Assembly: GCA_014983025.1 (NCBI GenBank)
Contig: JADCLP010000001.1
Span: forward strand, 930,001 to 994,000
Length of the DNA stretch: 64,000 nucleotides
Origin: Erythrobacteraceae bacterium E2-1 Yellow Sea
Lineage (GTDB): Bacteria > Pseudomonadota > Alphaproteobacteria > Sphingomonadales > Sphingomonadaceae
Direction: 5' to 3'
Position 1 is the first letter of the stretch. Every line of letters begins with the position of its first letter. Made by a program: the position numbers and the translations under genes. Below the pieces are notes generated by a model. It was not told the origin of the DNA and did not search any database. It worked only from the letters and a program-made list of their open reading frames with translations. Of this stretch, positions 1 through 9,520 are shown piece by piece.

Positions 1-300
1 TTCCACAGTGATGCCGTCCAGTTCTGGTGTCAGGCCTATCTGGCAGGAAAGGCGGCTGGTGCGCTGCACCCCGGCGGCGAAGTCCAGCATATCCTCCTCC
101 TCCTCGCTCGCCTCTGCCAGCTTGTCGAACCATTCTGCGCCCACGATTACATGGCAGGTGGAACAGGCCATCTGGCCTTCACACGTCCCCTCAAGCGGCA
201 GGCCCAGCGCCTGGCCCAGTTCCAGCAGCGATTGGCCGGGTTCGCCAGCCCCCTCCACCGCATTGCCGTGGGAATCGATAAAGCGCACCTTGATACTCAA
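1..300 (-). CDS. 2Fe-2S ferredoxin, adrenodoxin type (3' end cut by window)
   Basis: Small electron carrier, probably serving Fe-S cluster assembly or a monooxygenase. The 100 visible residues contain the CEGQMACSTC loop (Cys40, Cys46, Cys49) and a fourth cysteine in RLSCQIG (Cys86), the C-x5-C-x2-C...C ligand pattern of adrenodoxin/Isc-type ferredoxins, plus the acidic stretch around residues 65-70 that contacts reductase partners. The chosen start is TTG at 300, overlapping the stop of the upstream cysteine desulfurase by two bases, with AAGGAG eight bases before it; GTG at codon 5 is an alternative. It is the last visible gene of an operon with two cysteine desulfurases, which suggests a role in cluster assembly. 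The C-terminus lies outside the window. Confidence 0.9.
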   Translation of the reverse strand, partial: MSIKVRFIDSHGNAVEGAGEPGQSLLELGQALGLPLEGTCEGQMACSTCHVIVGAEWFDKLAEASEEEEDMLDFAAGVQRTSRLSCQIGLTPELDGITVE

Positions 301-1373
301 ACGCCCTGCTCCTTGGCTGCTGTGATGATGTGCTGTGCGCCGCGTTCCAATTCGTCAAGCGTGGTATAGCGGCCAAAGCCCAGCCGGATCGACGATTTCG
401 CCTGCGCATCGGAAAGGCCGATGGCTTTCAGCACATGGCTGGTGCGGCCAGATCCGCTGGCGCAGGCAGAACCGGCACTGAACATCACATCGCGGCAATC
501 GGACATCAGCCGGGCGACATCCAGCCCATCCCGCCGTAGATTCATATTGCCATGCCAGCGCGCCGTATCGCTGCCATTCAATGCCCAGCCATCGAACAGC
601 TCGCGCGCGCGGTTCCACAGCGCCTCAACATGTGCGGTATCCTCTTCACGCCGTTCCTGCGCCAGCTGCGCCGCCGCGCCAAACCCGGCGATGAGTGCCG
701 GGCTGAGCGTGCCCGAACGCAGGCCGTATTCCTGCCCGCCGCCGGTCTGCACCTCTTGCAAATCCACCCCGTCGCGCAGCCACAATGCACCAACACCCTT
801 GGGCCCGTGCAGCTTGTGCGCGCTGACCGCGATCATATCCGCACCCGTCACCTCCAGCTTGCCATAGGCCTGCACCGCATCGCACAGATAGAGCGCATTG
901 GCCTCTTGCGCGCGGGTGTGCCATTCCAGCGTGGGCTGCACGGTGCCAATCTCATTATTGACCTGCATCACCGCCACCAGCCGTGTGTCCGCGGGCAGGC
1001 TTTGCGCGGGGTCGCACAACCCCTCTGGCGTAACGGTAAGTTCGTGGGCCACGCCCAGCGCCCGCGCCGTATCCAGCACGGCGGCATGTTCGATGGCGCT
1101 GACCGCCATACTGCCCGCGCCACCGCTGCCCCGAATCGCCAGGTTGATCGCCTCGGTCGCGCCGCTGGTGAAGATCACCCGTCCACCCGGTGGGAACAAA
1201 GCGGCGACCTTTTCCCGCGCCGCCTCTATCGCGGCGGCGGCCATGCGGCCCATGCGGTGCGGCGAATGCGGATTGCCGAATGTGTCGCTTTCCGGCCCGC
1301 CCAGCCAGCGCAGCATGGCATCGCGCGCTTCGGGCGCGAGCGGGGTTGTGGCCTGATAATCGAGATAGATCAT
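297..1373 (-). CDS. cysteine desulfurase (class V aminotransferase), second of a tandem pair
   Basis: PLP enzyme that removes sulfur from cysteine to give alanine and a protein-bound persulfide for Fe-S clusters or tRNA thiolation. The 358-residue protein has the N-terminal MIYLDYQATTPL signature, the EHAAVL histidine, the QVNNEIG segment, the PLP lysine in SAHKLHGPKG and the active cysteine in SACASG (about residue 304). A longer reading from 1403 exists, but ATG at 1373 gives the family N-terminus and an ATGA overlap with the upstream paralogue, so translation is probably coupled. It is followed immediately by a ferredoxin. Whether it is IscS-like or NifS-like cannot be settled from sequence alone. 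Confidence 0.93.
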   Translation of the reverse strand: MIYLDYQATTPLAPEARDAMLRWLGGPESDTFGNPHSPHRMGRMAAAAIEAAREKVAALFPPGGRVIFTSGATEAINLAIRGSGGAGSMAVSAIEHAAVLDTARALGVAHELTVTPEGLCDPAQSLPADTRLVAVMQVNNEIGTVQPTLEWHTRAQEANALYLCDAVQAYGKLEVTGADMIAVSAHKLHGPKGVGALWLRDGVDLQEVQTGGGQEYGLRSGTLSPALIAGFGAAAQLAQERREEDTAHVEALWNRARELFDGWALNGSDTARWHGNMNLRRDGLDVARLMSDCRDVMFSAGSACASGSGRTSHVLKAIGLSDAQAKSSIRLGFGRYTTLDELERGAQHIITAAKEQGV

Positions 1374-2449
1374 GCTCGGGCGAGCTCTAACCACACTTCG
1401 CAAAAACGTTCCACCTCTGCGCGTGTAGTGTTCCAGCCAAAGCTGACACGGATACAGTTCGCCGCCACTTTGGGGTTGAGCTGCATCGCATCCAGCACAT
1501 GGCTGGTCTTCATTGTGCCGCTGGAACAGGCGCTGCCTTGCGACACCGCGATCCCCGCCATGTCAAACCGCATCACCTGCGCCGTGCCAGACATATTGGG
1601 CATGGCGATGCTGCGAATATAGGGCGTTGGACAGGAAAGTCGGTCAGACAGCCAGGTGCCACCCAGCGCGCGGCATTCTTGCGCCAGCGTATCGAGTGGT
1701 TCGAGAACTTCGGGCGCGACATAGGGATCTGCGCAAGCCTCCAGCGCCGCCGCCATGCCCAGCGCACCGGGCAGATTTTCCGTGCCGCGCCTGTATCCGC
1801 GCTCATGCCCGCCTACCGGCTCCAGCATGGCGTAATCCTTCACCAACAGCGCCCCCACACCAATCGGTCCGCCAAATTTATGGGCAGAGATGACCGCCAT
1901 ATCGCAGGGTGGCGGCGGCATTTTGCCTGCCCCCTGCGCGCAATCCGCCAGCAGATATCCGCCGGCATCGCTCACCACAGCATGCACAGCTGACAAGTCC
2001 TGCGCATTGCCGGTTTCGGAATTGACCTGCTGCACTGCCACCAGCGGGTGTTCGCGTTGCACGGCCTCTGCCAGCACATCCATATCCAGTGCGCCGTTGC
2101 CCAAAACCGGCAGGCGTTCGGCATCTGGCGCGGCCTTCAAGACCGCATCATGTTCCACCGCGCTGACCAGCCTTGCACCAGCCTTGGCCTGGCTCAGAGC
2201 CAGCGCCAGCCCCTCACTCGCGCCGCTGGTGAAGATCAGCTCGCCCGTCCATCCCAGCGCCGCCTTGATCCGTTCCCGCGCATGTTCCAGCGCCTCGCGC
2301 GCTTTACGCCCTTCTGCGTGCGGGCTGGAAGGGTTGGCCCAGATGGAAAAACCCTGCTCCATCGTGGCGCGCGCTTCGGGGCGCAGCGGGCTGGTTGCGG
2401 CATGATCCAGATAAATGCGTGTCGGAATGGGTCGGTCCTGATGGTTCAA
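1370..2449 (-). CDS. cysteine desulfurase family protein, first of a tandem pair
   Basis: Class V PLP aminotransferase of 359 residues, paralogous to the gene just downstream. It keeps all the residues expected of an active enzyme: RIYLDHAATSPL at the N-terminus, EHDAVL, QVNSETG, the PLP lysine in SAHKFGG and the persulfide cysteine in SACSSG (about residue 308). No ATG fits the N-terminus; TTG at 2449 is the best start because an in-frame stop lies a short way upstream, and no clear ribosome binding site is visible. It is the first gene of the desulfurase-desulfurase-ferredoxin operon and is divergent from an alpha/beta hydrolase. Confidence 0.9.
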   Translation of the reverse strand: MNHQDRPIPTRIYLDHAATSPLRPEARATMEQGFSIWANPSSPHAEGRKAREALEHARERIKAALGWTGELIFTSGASEGLALALSQAKAGARLVSAVEHDAVLKAAPDAERLPVLGNGALDMDVLAEAVQREHPLVAVQQVNSETGNAQDLSAVHAVVSDAGGYLLADCAQGAGKMPPPPCDMAVISAHKFGGPIGVGALLVKDYAMLEPVGGHERGYRRGTENLPGALGMAAALEACADPYVAPEVLEPLDTLAQECRALGGTWLSDRLSCPTPYIRSIAMPNMSGTAQVMRFDMAGIAVSQGSACSSGTMKTSHVLDAMQLNPKVAANCIRVSFGWNTTRAEVERFCEVWLELARA

Positions 2450-2461
2450 TGCGTGAAATGA

Positions 2462-2489
2462 TTGCGATTTTTCGCGTCATCCTTATATA
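2462..2489 (+). promoter_or_regulatory. candidate sigma-70 promoter for the alpha/beta hydrolase
   Basis: TTGCGA (2462-2467) and TATATA (2484-2489) are separated by 16 bases and point at the hydrolase start at 2551. The leader then contains a short perfect inverted repeat, GTACG-GCG-CGTAC (2512-2524), which could be an operator. The TATATA is also symmetric and might serve the divergent desulfurase operon. Pattern match only. Confidence 0.4.
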
Positions 2490-2550
2490 GCCCGCGACTT
2501 CATATGCGCCAGTACGGCGCGTACCCGCACCAATTTTCGCAAGGTTTCCG

Positions 2551-3207
2551 ATGCCATCAGTCATCTTTCCCGGTCCCGAAGGCCGTTTAGAAGGTCGTTT
2601 CTCCCCGCCGCCGCGCCCGCGTGCACCCGTGGCGATGATCCTGCATCCGCACCCTGAAGGCGGCGGCACGATGAATGACCGTATCGTGCAGCGCATGTAC
2701 AAAACCTTTGCCGATCGCGGCTTTGCCACCCTGCGCTTCAACTTTCGCGGCGTGGGTCGCAGCCAGGGCAGCTTTGACAATGGCATTGGCGAATTGTCAG
2801 ATGCGGCATCGGCGCTGGACTGGGTGCAGTCGATCCATCCAGAGGCGCAGACGACATGGGTCGCCGGATACAGCTTTGGCGCGCTGATCGGCATGCAATT
2901 GCTGATGCGCCGCCCCGAAGTGCGCGGCTTCATCTCTGTCGCGCCGCCCGCCAATATGTATGATTTCAGCTTCCTGGCCCCCTGCCCTGCATCGGGCATT
3001 TTCATCCAGGGTGCGGCAGACACAGTGGTGCAACCGCCTGCGGTGCAGAAACTGGTCGAAAAGCTGCGGACGCAGAAGCACATCACCATCCATCACGAGG
3101 AAATTCCACGTGCCAACCACTTCTTTGAGAACGAGCTTGAAGATCTGATGGCCTCGGTCGACAATTACCTCGATTTCCGTCTGGACCCGGACTGCCCGAT
3201 CAAGTGA
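2551..3207 (+). CDS. alpha/beta hydrolase, small serine hydrolase
   Basis: A 218-residue cytoplasmic hydrolase of the alpha/beta fold. Visible are the HPHPEGGGTMND segment that forms the oxyanion region, RFNFRGVGRSQG, the nucleophile elbow GYSFG, the likely acid in QGAADTVV and the histidine in RANHFFEN, so the triad appears complete. The substrate is unknown. Genes of this kind often sit next to cysteine desulfurases and the suf cluster in alphaproteobacteria (family knowledge), and here it is divergent from that operon. The ATG at 2551 fits the family length and no other in-frame start competes. Confidence 0.85.
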   Translation: MPSVIFPGPEGRLEGRFSPPPRPRAPVAMILHPHPEGGGTMNDRIVQRMYKTFADRGFATLRFNFRGVGRSQGSFDNGIGELSDAASALDWVQSIHPEAQTTWVAGYSFGALIGMQLLMRRPEVRGFISVAPPANMYDFSFLAPCPASGIFIQGAADTVVQPPAVQKLVEKLRTQKHITIHHEEIPRANHFFENELEDLMASVDNYLDFRLDPDCPIK

Positions 3208-3292
3208 TCGGACATTTGGGGCTTAGGCACCCGAATATCTGACGTTTCCTGACAAGTATCGGATCGCCTTGTGCGGTCCGATTGCCTGTGAC

Positions 3293-3321
3293 TTGATGTG
3301 CATTATGTAATGTTGTATCAT
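3293..3321 (+). promoter_or_regulatory. candidate sigma-70 promoter for the TonB gene
   Basis: TTGATG (3293-3298), 17 bases, then TATCAT (3316-3321), about 60 bases before the ATG at 3381. This is close to the consensus and lies in the only long gap before the gene. Pattern match only. Confidence 0.5.
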
Positions 3322-3380
3322 TTCATATGAGAGTCGTTTCCGTAAGCCGAGAGGCGACCTCATGGGAAAGGATGTGAAAC

Positions 3381-4037
3381 ATGGCATATGCTGACAGACG
3401 CAGTATGCGTGAACGTGGCACTGGCATTGCCGGGGTCGTGGTTGTCCATGTCGGGCTGGCGACACTGGTAATGGTTGGCTTGTCCACCACAGTGACGAAA
3501 GAAATCTTCTCAGGCCCGATCATCGCGCGAAATATCCCGGCAACACCCCCGCCCCCACCACCGGTGGATGAACCAAAGCCGCAGCAGAACAAGGTGCAAA
3601 CGCCCATTTATACGCCGCCCATCCCCAATCCGCTTCCGCGCAAGGAGATACTGGATACCAAACCCTTAACGCATCTGGATGAATGGCCGACCGAATTAAC
3701 AATTTCGACTGAACGACCCGTGCCCGGCCTGGGCATAGCCAAACCCATCGCTGCCAGCCCACGCAATGATCCGGCCAACTGGGTGACGACAAATGATTAT
3801 CGCACCATCTGGATCAATAAGGAGATGTCAGGCACCGCACGTTTCACATTGGACGTGAATGGCGATGGCCGCGTATCCGATTGCCGTATCACGCAATCTA
3901 CTGGATATTCTGAACTGGACCAGGCGACCTGTGCGCTGATTGCCAAACGCGCACGCTTCAAACCGGCCAAGGATGGCAATGGCGAAGATGCAGCTGGCAG
4001 TTATTCCAGCGCGATCCACTGGCAATTGCCCGATTGA
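3381..4037 (+). CDS. TonB family energy transducer
   Basis: Links the inner-membrane proton motive force to outer-membrane TonB-dependent receptors. The 218 residues show a short cytoplasmic N-terminus, one membrane helix (about 15-35), a proline-rich periplasmic spacer starting with a run of six or more prolines (about 56-61) and a C-terminal TonB domain (SDCRITQSTGYSELDQATCALI...ARFKPAKD). AAGGATG precedes the ATG at a good distance. No exbB/exbD is adjacent, so it is an orphan TonB, which is common in sphingomonads because they carry many receptors. The BtuB-like receptor at 49.4 kb is one potential client, but this is inference. Confidence 0.88.
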   Translation: MAYADRRSMRERGTGIAGVVVVHVGLATLVMVGLSTTVTKEIFSGPIIARNIPATPPPPPPVDEPKPQQNKVQTPIYTPPIPNPLPRKEILDTKPLTHLDEWPTELTISTERPVPGLGIAKPIAASPRNDPANWVTTNDYRTIWINKEMSGTARFTLDVNGDGRVSDCRITQSTGYSELDQATCALIAKRARFKPAKDGNGEDAAGSYSSAIHWQLPD

Positions 4038-4247
4038 TCAGTCCGCTGTTTCTGTCGGCAGTTTATCGACCGGCGCGGTGCCGCTGGAATCGGGCACCGT
4101 CCATATGGCAACATTGATCACCGCGATCAGCGCCAGCAACAGCATCAACAGCGGTTGCTTGCGCTGGCCGGTGCGGCGCCACAGGGCAAAGGCACCCAGG
4201 ACCAGCGCACCAGCTGCCAGCATCATTATAGACAGGACGAGATTCAC
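4038..4247 (-). CDS. small two-helix membrane protein, unknown function
   Basis: A 69-residue protein with two hydrophobic segments (about 3-22 and 33-51) joined by a basic loop RRTGQRKQ. The start is GTG at 4247, supported by AAGGAG six bases upstream; the nearby ATG leads straight into a stop. Its stop codon directly abuts that of the convergent TonB gene. I do not recognise a family. It may be a small envelope protein, but nothing in the context defines a role. Confidence 0.65.
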   Translation of the reverse strand: MNLVLSIMMLAAGALVLGAFALWRRTGQRKQPLLMLLLALIAVINVAIWTVPDSSGTAPVDKLPTETAD

Positions 4248-4313
4248 GGCATGCTCCTTCGGACTCCACGCCCGTTTATAGGATCAGGTCGCAGCGTCCA
4301 ACAGTGTCAGCGG

Positions 4314-4670
4314 TCAGTTCTTCCCGAACAGACCCTTGGCCATGTCCATTACATCATCCAGAGGGTTGCCATCACCGTCACGGTCCAGCAGATGCGCCAG
4401 TGAAGCAGGATCGTTCTGGATCGCATTGGCGAATTCCATCAATGAACCCTCGCCCCCAATCTGCTCCACAATCTGTCGTAAAGTGCCCGTTTCAACGCCG
4501 GTTTTTGCGGCAGCCAGGTCAACCGTATCGCCTTGCATCTGATGTGCCTGGCCCAATGCAGCAATGGCCTTTTCCGCCATTTTTGGATCGATCCCAACCT
4601 TCTCGGCCAGATTGGCCACATCATCAGGTGCACCAGCAATATTCTTCAGAATTCCGTCAAGCAAGCTCAT
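4314..4670 (-). CDS. DUF937-like small protein, unknown function
   Basis: A 118-residue soluble protein starting MSLLDGILK. The helical N-terminal part (about 1-90) is followed by LLDRDGDGNPLDDVMDMAKGLFG, an Asp-rich loop resembling a calcium-type DxDxDG loop and the C-terminal signature I associate with DUF937/YidB-like proteins. No signal peptide or membrane segment is visible. It lies between the small membrane protein and the pckA terminator, and the ATG is preceded by GGAGG. Function is not known; the family call is from memory of the motif and is tentative. Confidence 0.6.
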   Translation of the reverse strand: MSLLDGILKNIAGAPDDVANLAEKVGIDPKMAEKAIAALGQAHQMQGDTVDLAAAKTGVETGTLRQIVEQIGGEGSLMEFANAIQNDPASLAHLLDRDGDGNPLDDVMDMAKGLFGKN

Positions 4671-4777
4671 GTGGGTCCTCCATCATATGAGTCGCACGAA
4701 AGCTATCTGTCTTTTGCTGCAAGGTCATTGCAATGGGTCAAACCGTGCGCTGCATCGCATGAATAACCGAATAGCGC

Positions 4778-4813
4778 AAAAAACAGGCCCCGCCCCTGCG
4801 TGGGGACGGGGCC
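4778..4813 (-). terminator. Rho-independent terminator of pckA
   Basis: Read on the minus strand, a GC-rich hairpin (4786-4813, arms GGCCCCG...CGGGGCC with a short loop) is followed within two bases by a run of six T (4778-4783). It starts about 38 bases after the pckA stop. This is a textbook intrinsic terminator. Confidence 0.85.
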
Positions 4814-4851
4814 ACTCTCCCAACTCGTCAGGCCCAATCAGTTAAGTGATA

Positions 4852-6489
4852 TCAGGCCGCAACCACAGCACCGGGTGCAGCATCGCGCACACCCTGGTCC
4901 ACATATGTTTCAAACTGGGCAAAATTATCGATGAACAGCTGCACCAGCTTTTGCGCTGTCGTATCATATTCTGCCTTATCCGCCCAGGTGGCGCGTGGAT
5001 TGAGCAAGGTCTGGTCAATCCCGGCTTCTTCCAGTGCAGGCACGAAGACCGGCACATCAAAACCAAAGTTTTCATCCTTGCGGAATTCCACGGTATCCAT
5101 CTTGCCATCAAGCACGGCATTGAGCAGCCCGCGTGTCGCCTTGATCGGCATACGGTTGCCGACACCATATTTGCCGCCGGTCCAGCCGGTGTTGAACAGC
5201 CAGCACTGTGCGCCACCCTTGGCAATGCGATCTTTCAGCAGATTACCATAAACGCTGGGGTGGCGCGGCATGAATGCGGCACCGAAACATGTGCTGAAGG
5301 TGGCTTCCGGTTCAGTCACGCCTATTTCCGTACCGGCCACCTTGGCAGTGTAGCCTGAAAGGAAATAATACATCGCCTGATCCGGCGTCAGCCGCGCAAT
5401 CGGGGGCAACACGCCAAAGGCATCAGCCGTCAGCATGACCACATTAGAAGGGGCCGGGCCCAGATTCTTTTCCGATGTGTTCGGGATAAATTCGATCGGA
5501 TAGGCACCACGGGTATTTTCCGTTTTGCTGCCATCGGTAAAATCAATTTCGCGGGTGTCTTCATCCAGCGCGACATTTTCCAGAATGGTGCCGAACATTT
5601 TGGTGGTGGCATAGATTTCCGGCTCACCTTCAGCCGAAAGGTCGATCATCTTGGCATAGCAGCCACCTTCAAAATTGAAGACCGCATCATCCGACCAGCC
5701 ATGTTCATCATCGCCAATCAGCGTGCGGCTGGCATCAGCGGAAAGCGTTGTCTTGCCCGTTCCGGAAAGGCCGAAGAAGATTGCCGTTTTGCCATCGGGG
5801 CCGATATTGGCTGAACAATGCATCGGCATCACGCCCTGTGCAGGCAGCAGGTAATTGAGCAGGCCGAAGACGCCCTTCTTCATCTCACCCGAATATTCTG
5901 TGTTGCCGATCAGGATCAGCTTTTCACTGAAATTGACTGCAATCACCGTATCGCTGCGGCAACCATGGCGTTCAGGATCAGCCTTGAAACTAGGCAGGTT
6001 GATGATGGTGTATTCCGGCGCAAAGCTGGCCAGTTCTTCCGTTGTCGGGCGGACCAACAGTGTACGCACGAACAACGAATGCCAGGCCATTTGCGTGATG
6101 ACGCGCACATTGACGCGATATTCTGGCTGCGATCCACCGAACAGGTCAGCGACATACAATTCTTCCTGGCCCTTCAACTCGGCCATGAAATCCGCCTTCA
6201 GATTGGCGAAATGTTCAGGGCTCATCGGTTGGTTGATGGCCCCCCAATTGATCGTTTCTTCCGTCGTCGAATCGCGAACGACAAATTTGTCCTTCACGCT
6301 GCGACCGGTGAATCGACCTGTTTCCACCACCAGCGGGCCGTGGGCTGCCAGTTTGCCCTCACCCTTCGCAAGAGCATGCTCAACAAGTGCAGCGGTTCCA
6401 AGATTGGGGTGGATTTTCGCAGAGGTTTCAATACCCTGTGATGAAAGTGGCTGAGCCAGCGGAAACGACACGAAGTTCTCCTGCGACAT
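4852..6489 (-). CDS. pckA: phosphoenolpyruvate carboxykinase (ATP)
   Basis: Converts oxaloacetate and ATP to phosphoenolpyruvate and CO2, the entry step of gluconeogenesis. The 545-residue protein shows the family motifs: R/K-rich substrate region with KDKFVVRD, the phosphate-binding loop [13 protein letters not shown], the metal site following it ([21 protein letters not shown]) and the late ATP-binding segment NTGWTGG. Length matches ATP-type enzymes. It is divergent from the chvI response regulator; this pairing is conserved in alphaproteobacteria, and in Agrobacterium pckA expression responds to ChvG/ChvI (literature knowledge, not shown here). A strong terminator follows. Confidence 0.97.
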   Translation of the reverse strand: MSQENFVSFPLAQPLSSQGIETSAKIHPNLGTAALVEHALAKGEGKLAAHGPLVVETGRFTGRSVKDKFVVRDSTTEETINWGAINQPMSPEHFANLKADFMAELKGQEELYVADLFGGSQPEYRVNVRVITQMAWHSLFVRTLLVRPTTEELASFAPEYTIINLPSFKADPERHGCRSDTVIAVNFSEKLILIGNTEYSGEMKKGVFGLLNYLLPAQGVMPMHCSANIGPDGKTAIFFGLSGTGKTTLSADASRTLIGDDEHGWSDDAVFNFEGGCYAKMIDLSAEGEPEIYATTKMFGTILENVALDEDTREIDFTDGSKTENTRGAYPIEFIPNTSEKNLGPAPSNVVMLTADAFGVLPPIARLTPDQAMYYFLSGYTAKVAGTEIGVTEPEATFSTCFGAAFMPRHPSVYGNLLKDRIAKGGAQCWLFNTGWTGGKYGVGNRMPIKATRGLLNAVLDGKMDTVEFRKDENFGFDVPVFVPALEEAGIDQTLLNPRATWADKAEYDTTAQKLVQLFIDNFAQFETYVDQGVRDAAPGAVVAA

Positions 6490-6568
6490 GTTCGGTGAGG
6501 AACCGGAATATCAAAAACATAGCATGCGCCTGCGAGTCTTGCATACGAATGCATCGCGATTTGGGTGC

Positions 6569-6597
6569 CGCATAATGGCGACGTTACCCTGCGTCAA
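6569..6597 (-). promoter_or_regulatory. candidate pckA promoter
   Basis: On the minus strand TTGACG (6597-6592), 17 bases, TATGCG (6574-6569), about 80 bases before the pckA ATG. Between promoter and gene lie the perfect palindromes ATCGCGAT (6553-6560) and GCAT-acga-ATGC (6541-6552), possible regulator sites in the pckA/chvI intergenic region (6490-6704). The gap otherwise holds no gene. Confidence 0.4.
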
Positions 6598-6704
6598 ATC
6601 GACTTTACTCTATAACAGGCAAGCTGTGGGAATGTTACCTGCGGATTGTCTGCAATCCACCAAATCGCTACTCCTGCGGACAGGTTCGATAAAAGGATGT
6701 CTTC

Positions 6705-7454
6705 ATGGGTGAAACAGGCGGCGATCAGACAGTGAGGCGAGACGATGTCGTTATCGCCCTGGTCGATGATGATCGCAACATCCTGACCACCGTATCCATC
6801 GCATTGCAGGCTGAAGGTTTTGTCACGCGTGTATATTCGGACGGCGAAACTGCATTGAAGGCTCTGCTGGACAACCCGCCCGACCTGGCCGTGTTCGATA
6901 TCAAGATGCCCAAGATGGACGGGATGGAATTGCTGCGCCGTGTCCGTGAACATTCCGCCCTTCCCGTCATCTTCCTGACCAGCAAGGATGACGAGCAGGA
7001 TGAAGAGGCTGGGCTGGAACTGGGCGCTGATGATTACATCGCCAAGCCCTTCAGCCTGCGACTGCTGACGGCCCGCATACGCGCAATTTTGCGCCGCGCC
7101 GACGCGCTGCGCCCAACCGATCTGGGGCAGGGTGAAAGCGATCCTGCGCAAGATTGCGTAACACGCGGGCGGTTGTTCATGGATCCGGCACGCCACCACG
7201 TTACCTGGGATGGCCAGCCCGTTTCGCTAACCGTAACTGAATTTCTGATACTTGAAGCGCTGGCGGCACGTCCCGGCGTGATCAAGAGCCGCAACCAGTT
7301 GATGGATGCCGCCTATCCCGATGATATCTTTGTCGATGACCGCACCGTTGACAGCCATATCAAGCGGATGCGGCGAAAATTCCGCGTGGTAGACCCGACC
7401 TTTGGGGCGATCGAAACGCTGTATGGCGCAGGATACAGCTTCAACGATGTCTGA
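6705..7454 (+). CDS. chvI: response regulator ChvI, OmpR family
   Basis: DNA-binding response regulator, partner of the ChvG kinase encoded next. Receiver domain at about 14-125 with the acidic pocket DDD (21-23), phosphoacceptor Asp65 in [11 protein letters not shown]92 and Lys114 in IAKPF; OmpR/PhoB winged helix in the C-terminal third ending [16 protein letters not shown]...[17 protein letters not shown] supports the ATG at 6705. Divergent from pckA and followed with an overlap by the kinase gene, as in rhizobia, where the system senses acid and envelope stress. Those inducing signals are family knowledge only. Confidence 0.93.
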   Translation: MGETGGDQTVRRDDVVIALVDDDRNILTTVSIALQAEGFVTRVYSDGETALKALLDNPPDLAVFDIKMPKMDGMELLRRVREHSALPVIFLTSKDDEQDEEAGLELGADDYIAKPFSLRLLTARIRAILRRADALRPTDLGQGESDPAQDCVTRGRLFMDPARHHVTWDGQPVSLTVTEFLILEALAARPGVIKSRNQLMDAAYPDDIFVDDRTVDSHIKRMRRKFRVVDPTFGAIETLYGAGYSFNDV

Positions 7455-9021
7455 CACTGGCGGCATGTCAAAGGCGGCGGAGAAGAGGCCGCACAAACTG
7501 GCATGGAGCGGGCGCATGGCGCTCACTTCCCGCATATTGGCCGTCAACATCCTGCCCTTGTTACTGCTGGGCGGTGGGTTCTTCTATCTCGATTCCTATC
7601 GCAAACAGCTTTTGACCGAGAGATACAAGCTGGCCCGGATCGAGGCGCAGATCACGGCAGAGGCACTGGCTGGCGCAACACGCGAACGGCAAGAGGCATT
7701 GCTGGTACAGATCGGCAAGGAACAACGCATGCGATTGCGCATGTTTGATGCCGAAGGGCGGCTGTGGGCAGACAGTTTCGCACTCGATTCCGAACCTGCC
7801 TTCACCTTTGATGATCCAAGGGACGACAATCTCAATGAAGATTTCGCCCAGATGCTGGACCGTCTGGTTGATACGGTTGTTGGTGCTGACCCCATCCCGG
7901 ATTATATCGAGCCAGAGGAAGCCGTGGCCGATGCCTGGCCTGAATTGCGCCGCGCCCGGGCAGAGCGCCTGTCCCAAATCCAGTTGCGCGATGCACCTGA
8001 TGGCACACCAGTGATCAATGCTGCGGCACCCGTGGGCCTGCGCGGGGCGACACTGCTGACCACGCGCAATGCGGTGGACATTACCGAAAGTGTGCGGGAA
8101 GCCCGCTCTACCTTGGGCATGGCTGTTCTGGCAGTGCTTGCGGCATCCATTCTGCTGTCGCTTTTCCTTGCCCGCACAATCGTCACTCCACTGCGCCTTC
8201 TGGCCAGCGCCGCGGTGAAGGTCAGGCAGGGCCGCGAACGCGCGGTTGAAGTTCCACGTTTGCCCGAACGCAGTGACGAGATTGGCCAGCTGGCCCGCGC
8301 CGTATCCGATATGACAACAGCCCTGCGCAACCGCATGGACGCGGTGGAAAGTTTTGCCGCAGATGTGGCGCATGAAATCAAGAACCCGCTTGCATCGCTA
8401 CGCAGCGCGATTGAATCCCTGCCCCGTGTGGAAGATCCGGAATTGCGCAAGCGGTTGACCGATGTCGCAACGCATGATGTGCGCCGGATTGACCGGCTGG
8501 TGACAGAAATATCCGATGCCAGCCGGATCGATGCAGAAATTTCACGCGCGACGCTGGAGAGGCTGGATCTGGCGCAGCTGGTCAAAACGATCATTGGTTC
8601 ACGTGAAGATCGCGATGAGAATCAGGATCGTAAAATCCAGCTACAAATAGTTGGCATGGCCCCAATTGTGACGGGTGTGCCGGCCCGGCTGGAACGCGTG
8701 GTGGAAAACCTGCTCGACAATGCAGTCAGCTTCTCACCGCCTGACAAGCCTATTGATGTGGTTGTGTTCGGCAGCACGGATCAGGTGATTTTGACCGTCA
8801 ATGATTATGGCCCCGGCATTCCGGAAGATGCACGCGAGAAGGTGTTTCGCCGTTTTCATTCCGTGCGTCCGGATTCAGAGGATTTCGGGAATCATTCGGG
8901 CCTGGGCCTGGCCATTGCCCGCACCATTGCAGAGGCACATGATGGTACGCTGACCGCGCAATCGCGCGAAGATGGCGCTGAAGGTGCCTGCCTCAAACTT
9001 GAACTGCCAGCGGCAAAGTGA
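7447..9021 (+). CDS. chvG: sensor histidine kinase ChvG
   Basis: Inner-membrane kinase of 524 residues. First helix about 29-48, periplasmic sensor domain about 50-220 (the ChvG/ExoS type sensor), second helix about 222-243, HAMP, then the phosphoacceptor His309 in [19 protein letters not shown] and an ATP-binding domain with N-box [12 protein letters not shown] and G boxes DYGPGIP and [11 protein letters not shown]. The ATG at 7447 overlaps the chvI stop by eight bases; a reading from 7402 is possible but adds a non-family extension. In rhizobia the periplasmic inhibitor ExoR controls this kinase; no exoR is seen in this window. Confidence 0.93.
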   Translation: MSDTGGMSKAAEKRPHKLAWSGRMALTSRILAVNILPLLLLGGGFFYLDSYRKQLLTERYKLARIEAQITAEALAGATRERQEALLVQIGKEQRMRLRMFDAEGRLWADSFALDSEPAFTFDDPRDDNLNEDFAQMLDRLVDTVVGADPIPDYIEPEEAVADAWPELRRARAERLSQIQLRDAPDGTPVINAAAPVGLRGATLLTTRNAVDITESVREARSTLGMAVLAVLAASILLSLFLARTIVTPLRLLASAAVKVRQGRERAVEVPRLPERSDEIGQLARAVSDMTTALRNRMDAVESFAADVAHEIKNPLASLRSAIESLPRVEDPELRKRLTDVATHDVRRIDRLVTEISDASRIDAEISRATLERLDLAQLVKTIIGSREDRDENQDRKIQLQIVGMAPIVTGVPARLERVVENLLDNAVSFSPPDKPIDVVVFGSTDQVILTVNDYGPGIPEDAREKVFRRFHSVRPDSEDFGNHSGLGLAIARTIAEAHDGTLTAQSREDGAEGACLKLELPAAK

Positions 9022-9031
9022 CCGCAGAGAC

Positions 9032-9466
9032 ATGAGCACAATCGAAACCCAGATGCAAGCCAGCGTGGTGGCAATCGGTGGCCACGCCTTGTTGATCGAA
9101 GGGCCGCCCGGCAGCGGCAAGACCAGCCTGGCGATGGCCCTGATCGATCGCGGGGCTGTGCTGGTGGGTGATGACGCCGTCACCTTGCGGCGCGAAGGTG
9201 CGCAAGTGATTTCGTATCCACCCCCGAATATCGCTGGGAAGCTTGAAGTGCGCAATGTCGGCGTGATTGACCTGCCTTGTGTCAGCGCGCCTCTGTCGCT
9301 GATCCTGACCTTGCGCGAGGATGCGCCACGCTATCCCGATCCTGTGCAGCATCGCGAGATTCTGGGCATAGCCATCCCCACATTGCCCTTTCGCCCTGGC
9401 GATGCCGTGCAGGCGCTGCGGGCGGAATGGGCTTTGCGCCAGCATGGCATATCTGAATGGGCATAA
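9032..9466 (+). CDS. hprK: HPr kinase/phosphorylase, short alphaproteobacterial form
   Basis: Phosphorylates the regulatory serine of HPr. At 144 residues it is less than half the length of Firmicutes HprK because the N-terminal domain is absent, which is the normal form in alphaproteobacteria. Visible are the Walker A loop EGPPGSGKTSLA, VGDDAV, and the HprK signature GKLEVRNVGVIDL. The start is ATG 9032, eleven bases after chvG. The target HPr is encoded four genes down, and its serine site is conserved there, so a working kinase-substrate pair is likely. Confidence 0.92.
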   Translation: MSTIETQMQASVVAIGGHALLIEGPPGSGKTSLAMALIDRGAVLVGDDAVTLRREGAQVISYPPPNIAGKLEVRNVGVIDLPCVSAPLSLILTLREDAPRYPDPVQHREILGIAIPTLPFRPGDAVQALRAEWALRQHGISEWA

Positions 9467-9520
9467 GCCCATGCCAAATAGGGGCTTTCATTCCCCGCCC
9501 AACAGCGCGAGAAGAAGGTC

